Of a DNA stretch of 64,000 nt, positions 24,700 to 33,244 are shown piece after piece. The stretch lies in NCBI RefSeq assembly GCF_022869805.1, contig NZ_CP094974.1, positions 558,001 through 622,000 of the forward strand, read 5' to 3'. This DNA is from Halosolutus halophilus (lineage in GTDB: Archaea > Halobacteriota > Halobacteria > Halobacteriales > Natrialbaceae). The position numbers were made by a program, and so were the translations under genes. The notes under the pieces are model-generated. The model was not told where the DNA came from and made no database searches. It worked only from the letters and a program-made list of their open reading frames with translations. The stretch's first letter is position 1. The number at the start of each line of letters is the position of its first letter.

Positions 24700-25182
24700 A
24701 TGAATCGAAGGACGTTCCTCACGAAACTCGGCGTCGGGGCCGCCACCGGCGGCGCCGCCGTTGCGACGACGAACGCGGTTGCGGCCGAAAGCGACGACGA
24801 TTATCAACTCGAACTGGAGCCGGGAACGACCGTCTCGTACGCGGAGACGTACTACGGCGAATCGTTCATCTACGCGCCGCTTCCCGACGGTAGCACCTAT
24901 TACCTGTTCTTGAACCAGAACGGGTGCTGTCAGGTGGACCAGGTCGTCATGGTACTTGCAGAGACCGGTGAAGTGCTATACCTCGAGAGCCTCGACGGCG
25001 TGCTCTACACCGTCGACGAGATCGGCGAGATGGCCGACCGGATCGGCGAGATGGCCGACCGGATCGTCTACACCGAAGAACTCATCGTCGAGACGGCGTA
25101 CCTGATCGTCGACGTCATCGAGTACACGCAGGACAGCACGCTCGAGTTCGTCGAGATGCTGAACCCGATCAGTTCCGTCTGA
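24700..25182 (+). CDS. Tat-exported protein with coiled C-terminus, function unknown
   Basis: A 160-residue protein. The Tat leader is MNRRTFLTKLGVGAATGGAA followed by VATTNAVAAESDDD, with likely cleavage after AVAA. The mature N-terminal half is beta-rich and Tyr-rich (TTVSYAETYYGESFIYAPLP, STYYLFLNQNGCCQVDQVVM); the second half is helical and carries a perfect tandem 7-residue duplication (GEMADRI twice) in a coiled-coil-like run. No family recognised. It stands alone between orc1/cdc6 remnants, and its acidic composition and intact leader suggest it is functional. Confidence 0.72.
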   Translation: MNRRTFLTKLGVGAATGGAAVATTNAVAAESDDDYQLELEPGTTVSYAETYYGESFIYAPLPDGSTYYLFLNQNGCCQVDQVVMVLAETGEVLYLESLDGVLYTVDEIGEMADRIGEMADRIVYTEELIVETAYLIVDVIEYTQDSTLEFVEMLNPISSV

Positions 25183-25362
25183 ACACTCCCGCCGTCGTGA
25201 CCGGCAGCCGTCTCTCGAGATTAGATGTCGCCTCGCGCGTCCTCAATCCGTCCCAGTTCCGGCCGGCCGTCACGACTGTCTGGGAGGACCCCGTGCCGAC
25301 CACGACCGCGTCGGGGCGAACAGCGGTAGCGCGGCACTGCGGGTGGCTGGACCGTCTCGTCC

Positions 25363-25397
25363 GATACGTTCTTTGCTGGCACGCCACTACCGCCGGC
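25363..25397 (+). promoter_or_regulatory. Conserved upstream block of orc1/cdc6 remnant B
   Basis: GATACGTTCTTTGCTGGCAC then GCCACTACCGCCGGC, ending about 12 bases before the ATG. Nearly the same block precedes the copies at 34909 and 63911. GTGGC-AC-GCCAC (in copy C) is an inverted repeat, so it may be the autoregulatory or promoter site of this orc1 group. Confidence 0.5.
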
Positions 25398-25409
25398 GAA
25401 CGCGATCGC

Positions 25410-25625
25410 ATGCGCACGGCCGACGACTGCTTCGTCGCCCCCTCCCCGAACGACAGTCCCTTCGTCGACAAAGGGCGCTCGATCCGCTCGCCGAATCTGC
25501 CGAGAGCAACGCCCGCGATATGCAGGAACGCGCCCTCACGACGATGCTGAACGGCGTCCACGACGGCTCCCTGCCGGCGACGGTCTCGCTCTACGGGCCG
25601 CGGGGACCGGCAAGACGCGGAAATC
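25410..25625 (+). pseudogene. Broken 5' part of an orc1/cdc6 gene (copy B)
   Basis: The ATG opens MRTADDCFVAPSPNDSPFVD then KG; the frame then shifts and continues as ALDPLAESAESNARDMQERA, LTTMLNGVHDGSLPATVSLY and GPRG, reaching just short of Walker A, which is destroyed. The upstream block is conserved with copies C and D. The remnant ends close to the 3' end of the convergent vapC-like gene. Confidence 0.65.
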
Positions 25626-25647
25626 CCATGGTCGGATTCCACGCCGT

Positions 25648-26082
25648 TCACGGCGTGGAGGCGGTCAATCCTGACCACCGGTAGCTTTCGTGGGTGACTC
25701 CGAGGACATTCCCGAAGTGGCTGTCGCCAGCAAGAACAGGCGCATCACGCTCCAAAGCGGTTGCTGCGATTGCTGCGTCTCCTTTCCCGAGACCAGGCCC
25801 CTCACCTTCGTCCGTAGCGGCCATCCGCTCGCCGAGCAGCCGTCCAGCGCGACGGGAGATACGCGGGGTCATATCCACCACCGGGTAGGAGTCAAGCACG
25901 GCTTCCACCTTCTGGCGCTCGTCGAGGGTGTTCGCCACCTTCCCGACGCCGATGTAGAGCTCCAAAACGGTCATCGAGGGACTCACCAGCGGAACGCTCT
26001 CGGTTTCGAGTTCCTGGTCTTTCTGGACTGCGGGTTCGACGTCGTCGATAACGTCCAGGATGAAGCTCGTATCAACGCTCAT
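25648..26082 (-). CDS. PIN-domain toxin, VapC type
   Basis: A 144-residue PIN nuclease. Acidic active-site residues are seen in MSVDTSFILDVID (Asp4), VLELYIGV (Glu), GKGDAAIAATAL (Asp) and LAGDSHFGNV (Asp), the four-acid pattern of VapC ribonucleases. It overlaps the preceding small gene by four bases (ATGA), the classical antitoxin-toxin coupling. VapC toxins cleave RNA, often tRNA, when their antitoxin is degraded; the target here is unknown. Both genes are transcribed towards a broken orc1/cdc6 gene. Confidence 0.85.
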   Translation of the reverse strand: MSVDTSFILDVIDDVEPAVQKDQELETESVPLVSPSMTVLELYIGVGKVANTLDERQKVEAVLDSYPVVDMTPRISRRAGRLLGERMAATDEGEGPGLGKGDAAIAATALERDAPVLAGDSHFGNVLGVTHESYRWSGLTASTP

Positions 26083-26327
26083 TCGAAGCGCTCCGCGACC
26101 TCACGGACCTCATCACGGTCCGCCTGATCAGCGGCCTCGATGGCGTCGTCGCGGGCATCTGGGACGCGATCGCCGACTACTGAGTCAGTTCGGGTGGTGA
26201 GCGAATCGGTCCGGGATTCGAGCGTTTGCGTTCGAGACTCGAGTGTGTCGACTTCGTCCTCGAGCGGTTCAACCGGGGTCTCGAGGGTGCCGTCGTTCCA
26301 GATCACTCTCCGGTGGGGGTGCGTCAA
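26079..26327 (-). CDS. Putative antitoxin of the VapC-type toxin
   Basis: An 82-residue, very acidic protein directly upstream of and overlapping the PIN toxin. It has heptad-like repeats (TLESRTQTLESRTDSLTTRT, a likely coiled coil) and a helical C-terminus (ARDDAIEAADQADRDEVREV). No ribbon-helix-helix or AbrB-like DNA-binding domain is evident, so it differs from the usual VapB; the N-terminus (MTHPHRRVIWNDGTLETP) is unlike known families I recognise. Identification rests on gene order and overlap. A fragment related to its C-terminal half (GQRVPDAGEDAVEARV) survives at 33545-33605 next to the second VapBC pair. Confidence 0.6.
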   Translation of the reverse strand: MTHPHRRVIWNDGTLETPVEPLEDEVDTLESRTQTLESRTDSLTTRTDSVVGDRVPDARDDAIEAADQADRDEVREVAERFE

Positions 26328-26388
26328 AGCGACTCACGACACAGGCGGTCCGACCAAGAACACGGCCACGACGCCGTCACTGGCAGAG

Positions 26389-27147
26389 CTATAGTTCATC
26401 GAGGCGCTTCAATTCGATCCCTTCCTCCTCGAAGCGCTCGTGGATCGTCTCGAGCACTTCTACGGAGTTGGGATTGTCGCCATGAATACAGAGACTGTCA
26501 GCGGGGATGTCGATCATCGTTCCGTCAGCGGCCTCGACCTCGCCGCGTGTGGCAATGCTTACGGCCCTGTCGGCCGCGAGTCCGGGATCGACCTCCGACA
26601 CTTCTTTTTCGACGATCAGCGTGTGATCGGAGCGGTAATCGAGGTCGACGTATCCTTCGAACACCGCATCGAGTTCGTCGTATTCCTCGGCAATCTCGTA
26701 AATATTCAGGTCTGTCGCGAGATAGACCAGCTCGGGGTCAACTTCGAGGATCGCATCCATGACCGCGCGAGCGTGGTCGTCGCTGCCGGAGAGCATCGAA
26801 TACATCGCCCCGTGGGGTTTGACGTGTTGCACCTCGACGCCGGCCCACTCGGCAAAGCCGATGAGCGCGCCGAGTTGATAGACGACGTAGTCGCGGACTT
26901 CCTGGGGTGTGGCGTCCATCTGCCGACGGCCGAAGCCCATCATGTCCGGCAGCCCGGGATGAATACCGACGCCGACGTCGTGCTCCTCGGCCAGCGTGAT
27001 CGTCTCGCGCATCACGTGCGGGTCGCCCGCGTGGAAGCCGCCCGCCACGTTGGCCGACGTAATGTACGGCATCACCTCCTCGTCGCGCCCCATGGTGTAG
27101 TTGCCGAAGCTCTCCCCCATGTCGCAGTTAATGTCAATGGCTACCAT
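26389..27147 (-). CDS. pxpA: 5-oxoprolinase subunit A (LamB/YcsF family)
   Basis: A 252-residue LamB/YcsF protein: IDINCDMGESFGNY at 4-17, SANVAGGFHAGDPHVM, GIHPGLPDMMGFGRR, HVKPHGAMYSML and a C-terminal CIHGDNPNSVEVLETI, all family hallmarks. With PxpB and PxpC it forms the prokaryotic ATP-dependent 5-oxoprolinase that opens 5-oxoproline to glutamate, clearing a damage product of glutamine and glutamyl compounds. The start is the ATG giving MVAIDINCDM; the open frame upstream is not family-like. It is the last gene of the minus-strand run pxpB-pxpC-biotin carrier-pxpA. Confidence 0.93.
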   Translation of the reverse strand: MVAIDINCDMGESFGNYTMGRDEEVMPYITSANVAGGFHAGDPHVMRETITLAEEHDVGVGIHPGLPDMMGFGRRQMDATPQEVRDYVVYQLGALIGFAEWAGVEVQHVKPHGAMYSMLSGSDDHARAVMDAILEVDPELVYLATDLNIYEIAEEYDELDAVFEGYVDLDYRSDHTLIVEKEVSEVDPGLAADRAVSIATRGEVEAADGTMIDIPADSLCIHGDNPNSVEVLETIHERFEEEGIELKRLDEL

Positions 27148-27249
27148 GCGTGAGGAGACTCCGTCGGATCCCTTCATCTTTGTGGAGCGGCTGCGCATCT
27201 CGACGCCCTCCGGGGGATTTCGGCGCCGATCGTCGCCGGTCGCCGGCCG

Positions 27250-27498
27250 TCAGTCGTCGATCGTCAGTTCGATCAGTTCCTGTCCGGCCTCGATCTCCGC
27301 CTCGTTGTCGACCAGCACGTCGGTCACGGTCCCGTCGTGCGACGCCGTGACGTCGTGGAAGTTCTTCATCACGCCGATGAGCGCCACCTTGTCGCCCTCG
27401 GTCACGTCGTCGCCGACCTCCACGAGCGGGGGGTCGTCCGGATCTGGTCGTCGGTAAAACACGCCGGGCATCGGTGCGGTCACGTACTCGGTCGTCAT
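27250..27498 (-). CDS. Biotin carboxyl carrier protein (BCCP-like)
   Basis: An 82-residue biotinyl/lipoyl domain protein. The modification hairpin is IGVMKNFHDV with Met44-Lys45 (biotin on Lys45); flanking strands APMPGVFYR and GTVTDVLVDNEAEIEAGQEL are typical. It lacks the Pro/Ala-rich linker of bacterial AccB, so it is a free carrier domain. Its place between pxpC and pxpA, with a biotin carboxylase gene (29736-31082) nearby, suggests carboxyl transfer linked to the 5-oxoproline route rather than fatty-acid synthesis, which archaea lack. A promoter-like AT-rich stretch is only weakly visible. Confidence 0.88.
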   Translation of the reverse strand: MTTEYVTAPMPGVFYRRPDPDDPPLVEVGDDVTEGDKVALIGVMKNFHDVTASHDGTVTDVLVDNEAEIEAGQELIELTIDD

Positions 27499-27629
27499 AC
27501 CTCGTGTGTGGTTCCCTCACTACTTAATCGTTGACGCCGATCGCCGGATTTCGAGGGAGTCGACCCTTCACGGCGGCGAACGTAAACGCAGCGGTGACGT
27601 CGGGTTGACGGCGCGATCGCTCGCGCTCG

Positions 27630-28598
27630 TCACTCGAGGGCGTCTCGGATCGCGTCGAGATCCGCCTGCGCGGCCTCGCGGGCCTCGAGCGCCTCGTCGA
27701 CCGTGACGGCGTCGAAGCGGACGGTCTCGTGGGTGCGAATCTGGGCGAGCAGGTCGCGATCCGTGCTGATCACCGTCGCGACGGTCGCGTACCCGCCGCC
27801 GGTCACGGCGTCCCGCATCAGGACGATCGGTTGCTGGGGCAGCTGGATCGAGCCGATCGGGTACCCGACGTCGACGACGTTCGACGGGTCGGTCCCCGCG
27901 CCGAACGGCTGTTCGCGCTCGACGAAGTCGAGTTCCGGCCCCTCGAGGCGGTAGCCGACGCGATCGGCCTCCGGCGTCACCTTCCAGTCGACCTCGCAGA
28001 GCCGCTCCCGGCTCTCGTCGGTGAGCCGGTAATCGCAAAGGCCGACGACGACGCGAACGTCGTCGATCGCCTCGAAGTCGCGGAGCCGCGATTCGGGAGC
28101 GCGGTTGCCGATCACAGCCTCGCGGTCGACGCCGTTCTCGCCGATCGCCAGCTCGTCGCCGTCCGCGAGCGTGCGGCCCTCGTGACCGCCGATGCCGACG
28201 AGCGTGTAGGTCGACTTGCTCCCCATTACCTCGGGGACGTCGATCCCGCCGACGACGGCGAGGTAGGTGCGCGCGCCCGTCGTGGTGAACTCGGTCTCCA
28301 GTTCCTGGCCGCGCTCGACTCGCACCGCTTCGTGCATGGGGACGTCGTCGCCGTCGATGCGGGCCGGCATGTCGGCACCCGCGAGCGCGACGACGGCGTC
28401 CTCCTCGAACCGGAGGTCGGCGCCACCGTACGTCATCTCCAGGGTGGCCGCCTCTGGACTGTTGCCGACGAGCGCGTTTGCGACCCGGTGCGAGAAGAGG
28501 TCCATCGCACCGGAGGGCGGCATGCCGATGTGGTACTGGCCGAACCGGCCGAGATCCTGTACCGTCGTCGAGATGCCGCCGTCGAGGACGCGAATCAT
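27630..28598 (-). CDS. pxpC: 5-oxoprolinase subunit C (KipA/biotin-dependent carboxyltransferase family)
   Basis: A 322-residue protein of the carboxyltransferase domain subfamily 2: MIRVLDGGISTTVQDLGRFG, IGMPPSGAMDLFSHRVANAL, VGNSPEAATLEMTYGGADLR, LAVVGGIDVPEVMGSKSTYT, GYPIGSIQLPQQPIVLMRDA and VTGGGYATVATVISTDRDLL are all conserved family blocks. It forms a complex with PxpB. The gene overlaps the 3' end of pxpB by four bases (ATGA). In many annotations this family is called biotin-dependent carboxyltransferase, which is notable given the biotin carrier gene next to it. Confidence 0.92.
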   Translation of the reverse strand: MIRVLDGGISTTVQDLGRFGQYHIGMPPSGAMDLFSHRVANALVGNSPEAATLEMTYGGADLRFEEDAVVALAGADMPARIDGDDVPMHEAVRVERGQELETEFTTTGARTYLAVVGGIDVPEVMGSKSTYTLVGIGGHEGRTLADGDELAIGENGVDREAVIGNRAPESRLRDFEAIDDVRVVVGLCDYRLTDESRERLCEVDWKVTPEADRVGYRLEGPELDFVEREQPFGAGTDPSNVVDVGYPIGSIQLPQQPIVLMRDAVTGGGYATVATVISTDRDLLAQIRTHETVRFDAVTVDEALEAREAAQADLDAIRDALE

Positions 28599-29500
28599 TC
28601 GTACAGCACCTCCGTGATCTCCTCGTTGTACTCGTGTGGGGCCTCGAAGAACTCGTCGGGGGTGAACTCGACCGACGCGGTCGTGTACTCGTACGTGCCG
28701 GCCTCGACCTCCTCGCGCACCGCGTCGTACTCGTCCCGGTCGATCGGCCGGTAGTTCAGGACGTCCCCGGGATTCGGGAAGACGATCGACTCCTGGAAGT
28801 CGGGGAGGGTCTGCTCGGCGTCCAGCACCTCGATCGGCGTCCGGCCGTACAGTTGGTAGCCGCCCGCGCCCTGGACCGGGTAGATGACCGAGAACGCGCC
28901 GCCGAAGCCGACCGCCCGGCCTGGCGTGTTGGTTCGGGGTTGCTCGTACTTCGGTACCTCGAGCTGGTCGCTCCTGGGCACCATCTGGAAACACCACGGG
29001 AGGCCGGGGACGAACCCGACCATCGTGACCATATGCGGCGCGCCGACGAAGGTCTCGATGAACGCCTCGGCGTCCTCGAGCCCGTTGATCCGCGCGGAGT
29101 ACTCGAGGTCCGTCGCATCGGGGTCCTGGTGGCGATCGCGAAACTCCATGAGCGTCTCGTGGGTCCACGGGTCCTGGAAGAGGACGGGAACGTCGACGAT
29201 GCGCGTCTCCCAGGAGTACTCCTCGATGTCGGTCTCGGCGGCGATCTCGCGCAACCTGTCGACCATCGCGTCCGGCCGGATCACGTCGGGGTCGAACCGG
29301 ACCATGTACGACGCGTTGGCTGGGCAGATTTCGGTGACACCGTCGATGTCGCGCTCGCTGATCTGTTGTGTGATCGCCATCGCCTGAAAGTTGGCGTCGA
29401 AACTCATCGCCTCGTCAAGTTCGACAAACACGTGATCGTCGCCGCCGAATTCGTATCGAGGCTCCGGCAGTTCCGTGCGTTCGATTCGCGCTTCTGTCAT
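28595..29500 (-). CDS. pxpB: 5-oxoprolinase subunit B (KipI family)
   Basis: A 301-residue carboxyltransferase subfamily 1 protein. The N-terminal ~90 residues are the small regulatory-like domain (ELPEPRYEFGGDDHVFVELD); the rest has VGAPHMVTMVGFVPGLPWCF, TNTPGRAVGFGGAFSVIYPV and QGAGGYQLYGRTPIEVLD, the conserved core. At 301 residues it is longer than B. subtilis KipI (about 240), with an extended middle segment (FQDPWTHETLMEFRDRHQDP). It is the first gene of the operon; a TATA-like TTAATGTATTA lies about 30 bases before the ATG, in the gap shared with the divergent biotin carboxylase gene. Confidence 0.9.
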   Translation of the reverse strand: MTEARIERTELPEPRYEFGGDDHVFVELDEAMSFDANFQAMAITQQISERDIDGVTEICPANASYMVRFDPDVIRPDAMVDRLREIAAETDIEEYSWETRIVDVPVLFQDPWTHETLMEFRDRHQDPDATDLEYSARINGLEDAEAFIETFVGAPHMVTMVGFVPGLPWCFQMVPRSDQLEVPKYEQPRTNTPGRAVGFGGAFSVIYPVQGAGGYQLYGRTPIEVLDAEQTLPDFQESIVFPNPGDVLNYRPIDRDEYDAVREEVEAGTYEYTTASVEFTPDEFFEAPHEYNEEITEVLYE

Positions 29501-29735
29501 CGGTGTGCCGCCTGTCACCGTGTAATACATTAACAGTGGCGGTACTCCGGTTCTAGGAGTCTCTCCGCCGAAATCGACGCTCGACGACACCCACAGTGGT
29601 GGGCTCTCCCCACAGGCGTGTCGACAGTGCGCGTCGGCGCAGGCAGTACGAGCCGGTTGGAGACCGTTCCCGGCCGACACAGGACGGACGGCGCGCGGGT
29701 TCCAACTTAAGTGGGTTGCTAGCGACTTCCAAACG
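29501..29735. promoter_or_regulatory. Divergent promoter region between pxpB and the biotin carboxylase gene
   Basis: A 235-base gap between divergent genes. TATA-like boxes are TTAATGTATTA (minus strand, near 29520-29535) for pxpB and AACTTAAGT (29704-29712, plus strand) for the biotin carboxylase, each at leaderless-promoter distance. Shared control is an inference from this geometry. Confidence 0.5.
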
Positions 29736-31082
29736 ATGTTCGACAGACTCCTCGTCGCGAATCGCGGCGAGATCGCGGTCCGGGTAATACAGGCGGCGCG
29801 GGAACTCGGCGTCGAAACCGTCGGCGTCTACAGCGACGCGGACGAGACGGCAAAGCACGTCCGCCACGCCGACGTCACCCGTCACGTCGGGTCGTCGCCA
29901 GCCAGAAAGAGCTACCTCGACGGTGACGCCCTCCTCGAGGCCGCTCGCGAGACCGACGCGGAGGCGATCCACCCGGGGTACGGGTTCCTGGCCGAAAACG
30001 AGGCGTTCGCTCGTCAGGTCGAGCAGTCGGAGTGTGCGTGGATCGGGCCGCCGGCGGACGTCATGGCCGAGTTCGGCGAGAAGACGAAATCCCGGACGCT
30101 GATGCAGCAGGCGGGCGTGCCGGTGGTTCCCGGCACCGAGGACATCGTCGACGCGCCGGCCGACGTCCGCGCGTTCGCGGACGAGCACGGGTATCCGGTC
30201 GCCGTCAAAGCCGACAGCGGCGGCGGCGGTCGCGGTCTCAAAGTCGTCGACGAAGCGGCCGAGATCGAGGACGCCCTTGCGGAAGCCAAGCGCGAGGGGG
30301 ACGCGTACTTCGACAACCCCGACGTCTACGTCGAGAAGTTCCTCGAGAACCCGCGCCACATCGAGGTCCAGGTGCTCGTCGACGCACACGGCAACGCACG
30401 CCACCTCTACGAGCGCGATTGCTCCGTCCAGCGCCGCCAGCAGAAACTCATCGAGGAGACGCCGTCGCCGTCGCTCGATCCGGAGACACGCGAGGAGCTC
30501 TGTGCCGCCGCGTGCCAGGGCGTTTCCGAGGCCGGCTACGAAAACGCCGGCACCGTCGAGTTCCTCTACGAGGACGGCGAGTTCTACTTCCTCGAGGTCA
30601 ACGCCCGTATCCAGGTCGAACACACGATCACCGAGCTCGTGACGGGCATCGACATCGTCAAGTGGCAGCTCCGCATCGCCGCCGGCGAGGAACTCGACTT
30701 CGCGCAGGACGCGGTCGCACCCCGCGGCGCGGCGATGGAGTTTCGCATCAACGCCGAAGATCCGTCGGCCGGCTTCTCGCCCACCCCCGGGACGCTCGAG
30801 ACGTATCGCCCGCCAACCGGGATGGGCGTTCGCGTCGACGACGGCGTCGACCAGGGCGACCGGATCAGCCCGTACTACGACTCGCTCGTCGGCAAGTACG
30901 TCGTCTTCGGCGAGCATCGCGACGAAGTCCTCGCGCGGGGCCGACGCGCGCTCGACGAGACCGACATCGAGGGGATCGCGACGACCGTCCCGTTCCACCG
31001 CGCGGTGCTCGAGGACGAGCGGTTCCGCGCGAACGACCACACGACCAAGTACCTCGACGAACAGTTCGACGGGCTCGACTGA
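29736..31082 (+). CDS. accC: Biotin carboxylase subunit
   Basis: A 448-residue ATP-grasp biotin carboxylase of normal length. Seen are [20 protein letters not shown] at the start, [20 protein letters not shown], the ATP loop [14 protein letters not shown], the catalytic stretch [35 protein letters not shown] split across the active site, and [20 protein letters not shown]. It carboxylates the biotin of a carrier protein with bicarbonate and ATP. In haloarchaea related enzymes serve propionyl/acetyl-CoA carboxylase, but no CoA carboxyltransferase gene is near; the adjacent 5-oxoprolinase operon with its own carrier suggests they act together. Confidence 0.93.
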   Translation: MFDRLLVANRGEIAVRVIQAARELGVETVGVYSDADETAKHVRHADVTRHVGSSPARKSYLDGDALLEAARETDAEAIHPGYGFLAENEAFARQVEQSECAWIGPPADVMAEFGEKTKSRTLMQQAGVPVVPGTEDIVDAPADVRAFADEHGYPVAVKADSGGGGRGLKVVDEAAEIEDALAEAKREGDAYFDNPDVYVEKFLENPRHIEVQVLVDAHGNARHLYERDCSVQRRQQKLIEETPSPSLDPETREELCAAACQGVSEAGYENAGTVEFLYEDGEFYFLEVNARIQVEHTITELVTGIDIVKWQLRIAAGEELDFAQDAVAPRGAAMEFRINAEDPSAGFSPTPGTLETYRPPTGMGVRVDDGVDQGDRISPYYDSLVGKYVVFGEHRDEVLARGRRALDETDIEGIATTVPFHRAVLEDERFRANDHTTKYLDEQFDGLD

Positions 31083-31123
31083 CGGCGGGCGGCGCGCCCC
31101 GAAGCCCGTATTTGGCCGGAGCG

Positions 31124-31300
31124 TCAGCCGGCAGTTTCGGCTTCGAGAGCCTCCCGAAGCGCCGCGACGATCGACTCGAGCTGCTCGCGGTCGATCGTTA
31201 GCGGCGGCTGGATCCGAAGCGAGTTCCTGTAGACCCCGCCGACGCCGATCACGCTGCCGGGGTCGACGAGATGGGGTGCGATCGCCAGGGATGCTGCCAT
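31124..31300 (-). pseudogene. C-terminal remnant of a class III aminotransferase
   Basis: The minus-strand frame reads GSVIGVGGVYRNSLRIQPPL, TIDREQLESIVAALREALEA and ETAG-stop, the characteristic end of class III (4-aminobutyrate/acetylornithine-type) aminotransferases. The remaining ~380 residues, including the PLP-lysine, are missing; sequence beyond about 31290 belongs to another remnant on the opposite strand. Confidence 0.6.
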
Positions 31301-31388
31301 CTGGAGCGACGATGCTGACTTCGACGACCAGGACCTGGTCGAGACGTACTCGACGAGTGATGTGATCAACTCGTTTGACACGCGCTAA
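31296..31388 (+). pseudogene. C-terminal remnant of a PIN-domain protein
   Basis: The plus-strand frame reads AIWSDDADFDDQDLVETYST and SDVINSFDTR-stop. The WSDD.DF..QDLVE.Y.T pattern is the usual C-terminal end of PIN-like toxins of the PIN_2 type in haloarchaea. No start and no N-terminal part are present. Confidence 0.45.
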
Positions 31389-31489
31389 CTCGGCAGATCT
31401 GTCTCTCAGTATCACGAGCGCACACGCAGAGCTGTATATTGATCGCCACCAGAGAACGAGACAAAACTGGCGGAAACCGATGCCGACGG

Positions 31490-31906
31490 TCAGTCGGTCT
31501 CGAACGCCTCGAGCCCCGCTTGGGCGACTTCGACGTCCTCGTCCACGCTGCCGCCGGACACGCCGACGCCGCCGACGACGGTGCCGTCGTCGTCCTCGAG
31601 GGGGAATCCGCCACCGAAGGTGATGATTCGGCCGTCGTTCGTCTCCCCGATCCCGTACAACGACTCGCCCGGCTGTGAGACCTCGTGAACGGTTTCCGTA
31701 TCCAGTTGCAACGAGACCGCTGTGTAGGCCTTGTTCTGGGCGATGTCGATGCTCGCGAGCAGCGCGCCGTCCATCCGGTGAAAGCCGACGAGATTGGCAC
31801 CCTCGTCCATTACTGCGATACACATCGGCGGGACGTCGGAGTCCCCGACGTGGGTCTCCGCCGCTTCGATGATCTCCGTTGCGACATCCAGTGTGACTTC
31901 TGTCAT
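31490..31906 (-). CDS. GlcG/HbpS (DUF336) family heme-binding-like protein
   Basis: A 138-residue protein with the family pattern: ATEIIEAAETHVGDSDVPPM, CIAVMDEGANLVGFHRMDGA, SIDIAQNKAYTAV and a C-terminal GGFPLEDDDGTVVGGVGVSG GSVDEDVEVAQAGLEAF. Members include extracellular heme-binding HbpS and GlcG-like proteins of glycolate and propanediol loci; no signal peptide is present here, so it is probably cytoplasmic. The start is the ATG giving MTEVTLDVAT. It stands alone next to remnants; a fused 2-hydroxyacid dehydrogenase of the glycolate oxidase type lies 8 kb away. Confidence 0.88.
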   Translation of the reverse strand: MTEVTLDVATEIIEAAETHVGDSDVPPMCIAVMDEGANLVGFHRMDGALLASIDIAQNKAYTAVSLQLDTETVHEVSQPGESLYGIGETNDGRIITFGGGFPLEDDDGTVVGGVGVSGGSVDEDVEVAQAGLEAFETD

Positions 31907-32833
31907 GTGGTCCGGCCTCCCGTCCCTAGAATCAGAATGCTGAAAAATAAACCTATGCCATGAGTTAACATGACCGTTGGGTCCGGCTGACCCTCTCGTC
32001 GGTCGATAGATCGCCGCACGGACCCCGACCGAACGCGACGATCGCGACGACAGCCGGTCCGGGGTCGCCGTCCGCTGACCGCCGCGGCGCCTAGCCCGGG
32101 GTCGGGGGTGTGGCCCACCCATGGTCGCGATCGGCTCACGGCTGGCGGGCGACGCCGTTGCCGTCGCCGACCCGACGCGAATCGAGAGCGTGCGCCGGCC
32201 GATCGTTGGCGTCGAGTCGCCGCCCGACGCCGCGATGGACGTCGACGTGTTCGATCGGGAGGGATCGGTCAGGCCGGGGTCGAACCCGTCGGGATCGAGC
32301 GGCCGCTCGTCGGCCGGGTCGTCGACAGACGGCTGATTCGGTCCTGGGTTGGAACCTAATGGTCGCGGATTGCCCGCCGCGTGCCGACGCGACACGCACA
32401 GATGGGGCGGTTGTGAACGCCCCACCATGTACCCCTGGGAGTACGCCGCCGTCGCCTCCCGCTGCGACGTGGCGTTCGCGCGCTGGCACGAGAGGAACCG
32501 ACGGGGTGGGCCGGCCGCGTCGTGCTGCTGGCCGCCCAACGCCCGGAACTGCTCGACACCCCGCTGGCGTGGCAGTGTGGCCGCTTCCCAGCGGGCGCGC
32601 TTACTGGTGGTCGTCGTGGTCCCGCGCTCGGGTGCCGGCCTCACGATCGCGCACCGACGCGGGCGGCCGACGCTGGGCGTCGCGGTCGCGATCGGCGACC
32701 TCAAACTCGGGTATCGACAGACTGCGAGGCCGTACACGATGTCAACGCCCGTCCCACCGCTTGCGGGATGCAAGACACTGTTCGAAGAGCGTGAGTACGC
32801 TGCGTCGGCTGCGTCCACATCAGTGGGTGGAGT
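31907..32833. other. Long gene-free region with one stem-loop
   Basis: No convincing gene. A stem-loop, TGGGGCG (32403-32409) pairing with CGCCCCA (32418-32424) across an 8-base loop, could be a terminator or a regulatory hairpin, though no T-run follows. Open frames here are basic and overlap, as expected by chance in GC-rich DNA. Confidence 0.4.
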
Positions 32834-33244
32834 TCAAAAGGACGTCCAATCGACGACAGTGACGCCGTCCATCCGGTCGAAGTGGTCGACGTTCGCAGTG
32901 AGCACCGAGAGCTGTTCGACCATTGCCGTCGCCCCGATGTAGACGTCATGGAGGTCATGAAGCGGCGTGCCTTGCTGGTGCATCTCGCTGATGATGTCGG
33001 CGGCAGCGATCGCGACCGCGCGATCGACCTCTATGATTTCGAACCGGGCGAGCAGGCGCTCCAGATCCTCGAGTGCGTCCTGCCGCGTCGCACTGTCCGT
33101 GTATCGCTTGTTCACGCCGAGACGCAGTTCGGTGACTGTGACCGTACTGATCGCGTGGCGGCCCTCGTCGTCAAGCCTGGCGACCCGATCAGCGACTCCG
33201 CCGCGGTCGATATCGACGAGTACCGCCGTGTCACAGAGTTTCAT
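32834..33244 (-). CDS. PIN-domain toxin, VapC type (second module)
   Basis: A 136-residue PIN nuclease: MKLCDTAVLVDID (Asp5), TVTELRLGV (Glu), LHDLHDVYIGATAM (Asp pair) and LTANVDHFDRM (Asp) give the VapC active-site set. It overlaps its antitoxin gene by 14 bases. Standard VapC length; target RNA unknown. It is not closely similar to the PIN toxin at 25648-26082, so the two modules were acquired separately. Confidence 0.9.
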   Translation of the reverse strand: MKLCDTAVLVDIDRGGVADRVARLDDEGRHAISTVTVTELRLGVNKRYTDSATRQDALEDLERLLARFEIIEVDRAVAIAAADIISEMHQQGTPLHDLHDVYIGATAMVEQLSVLTANVDHFDRMDGVTVVDWTSF

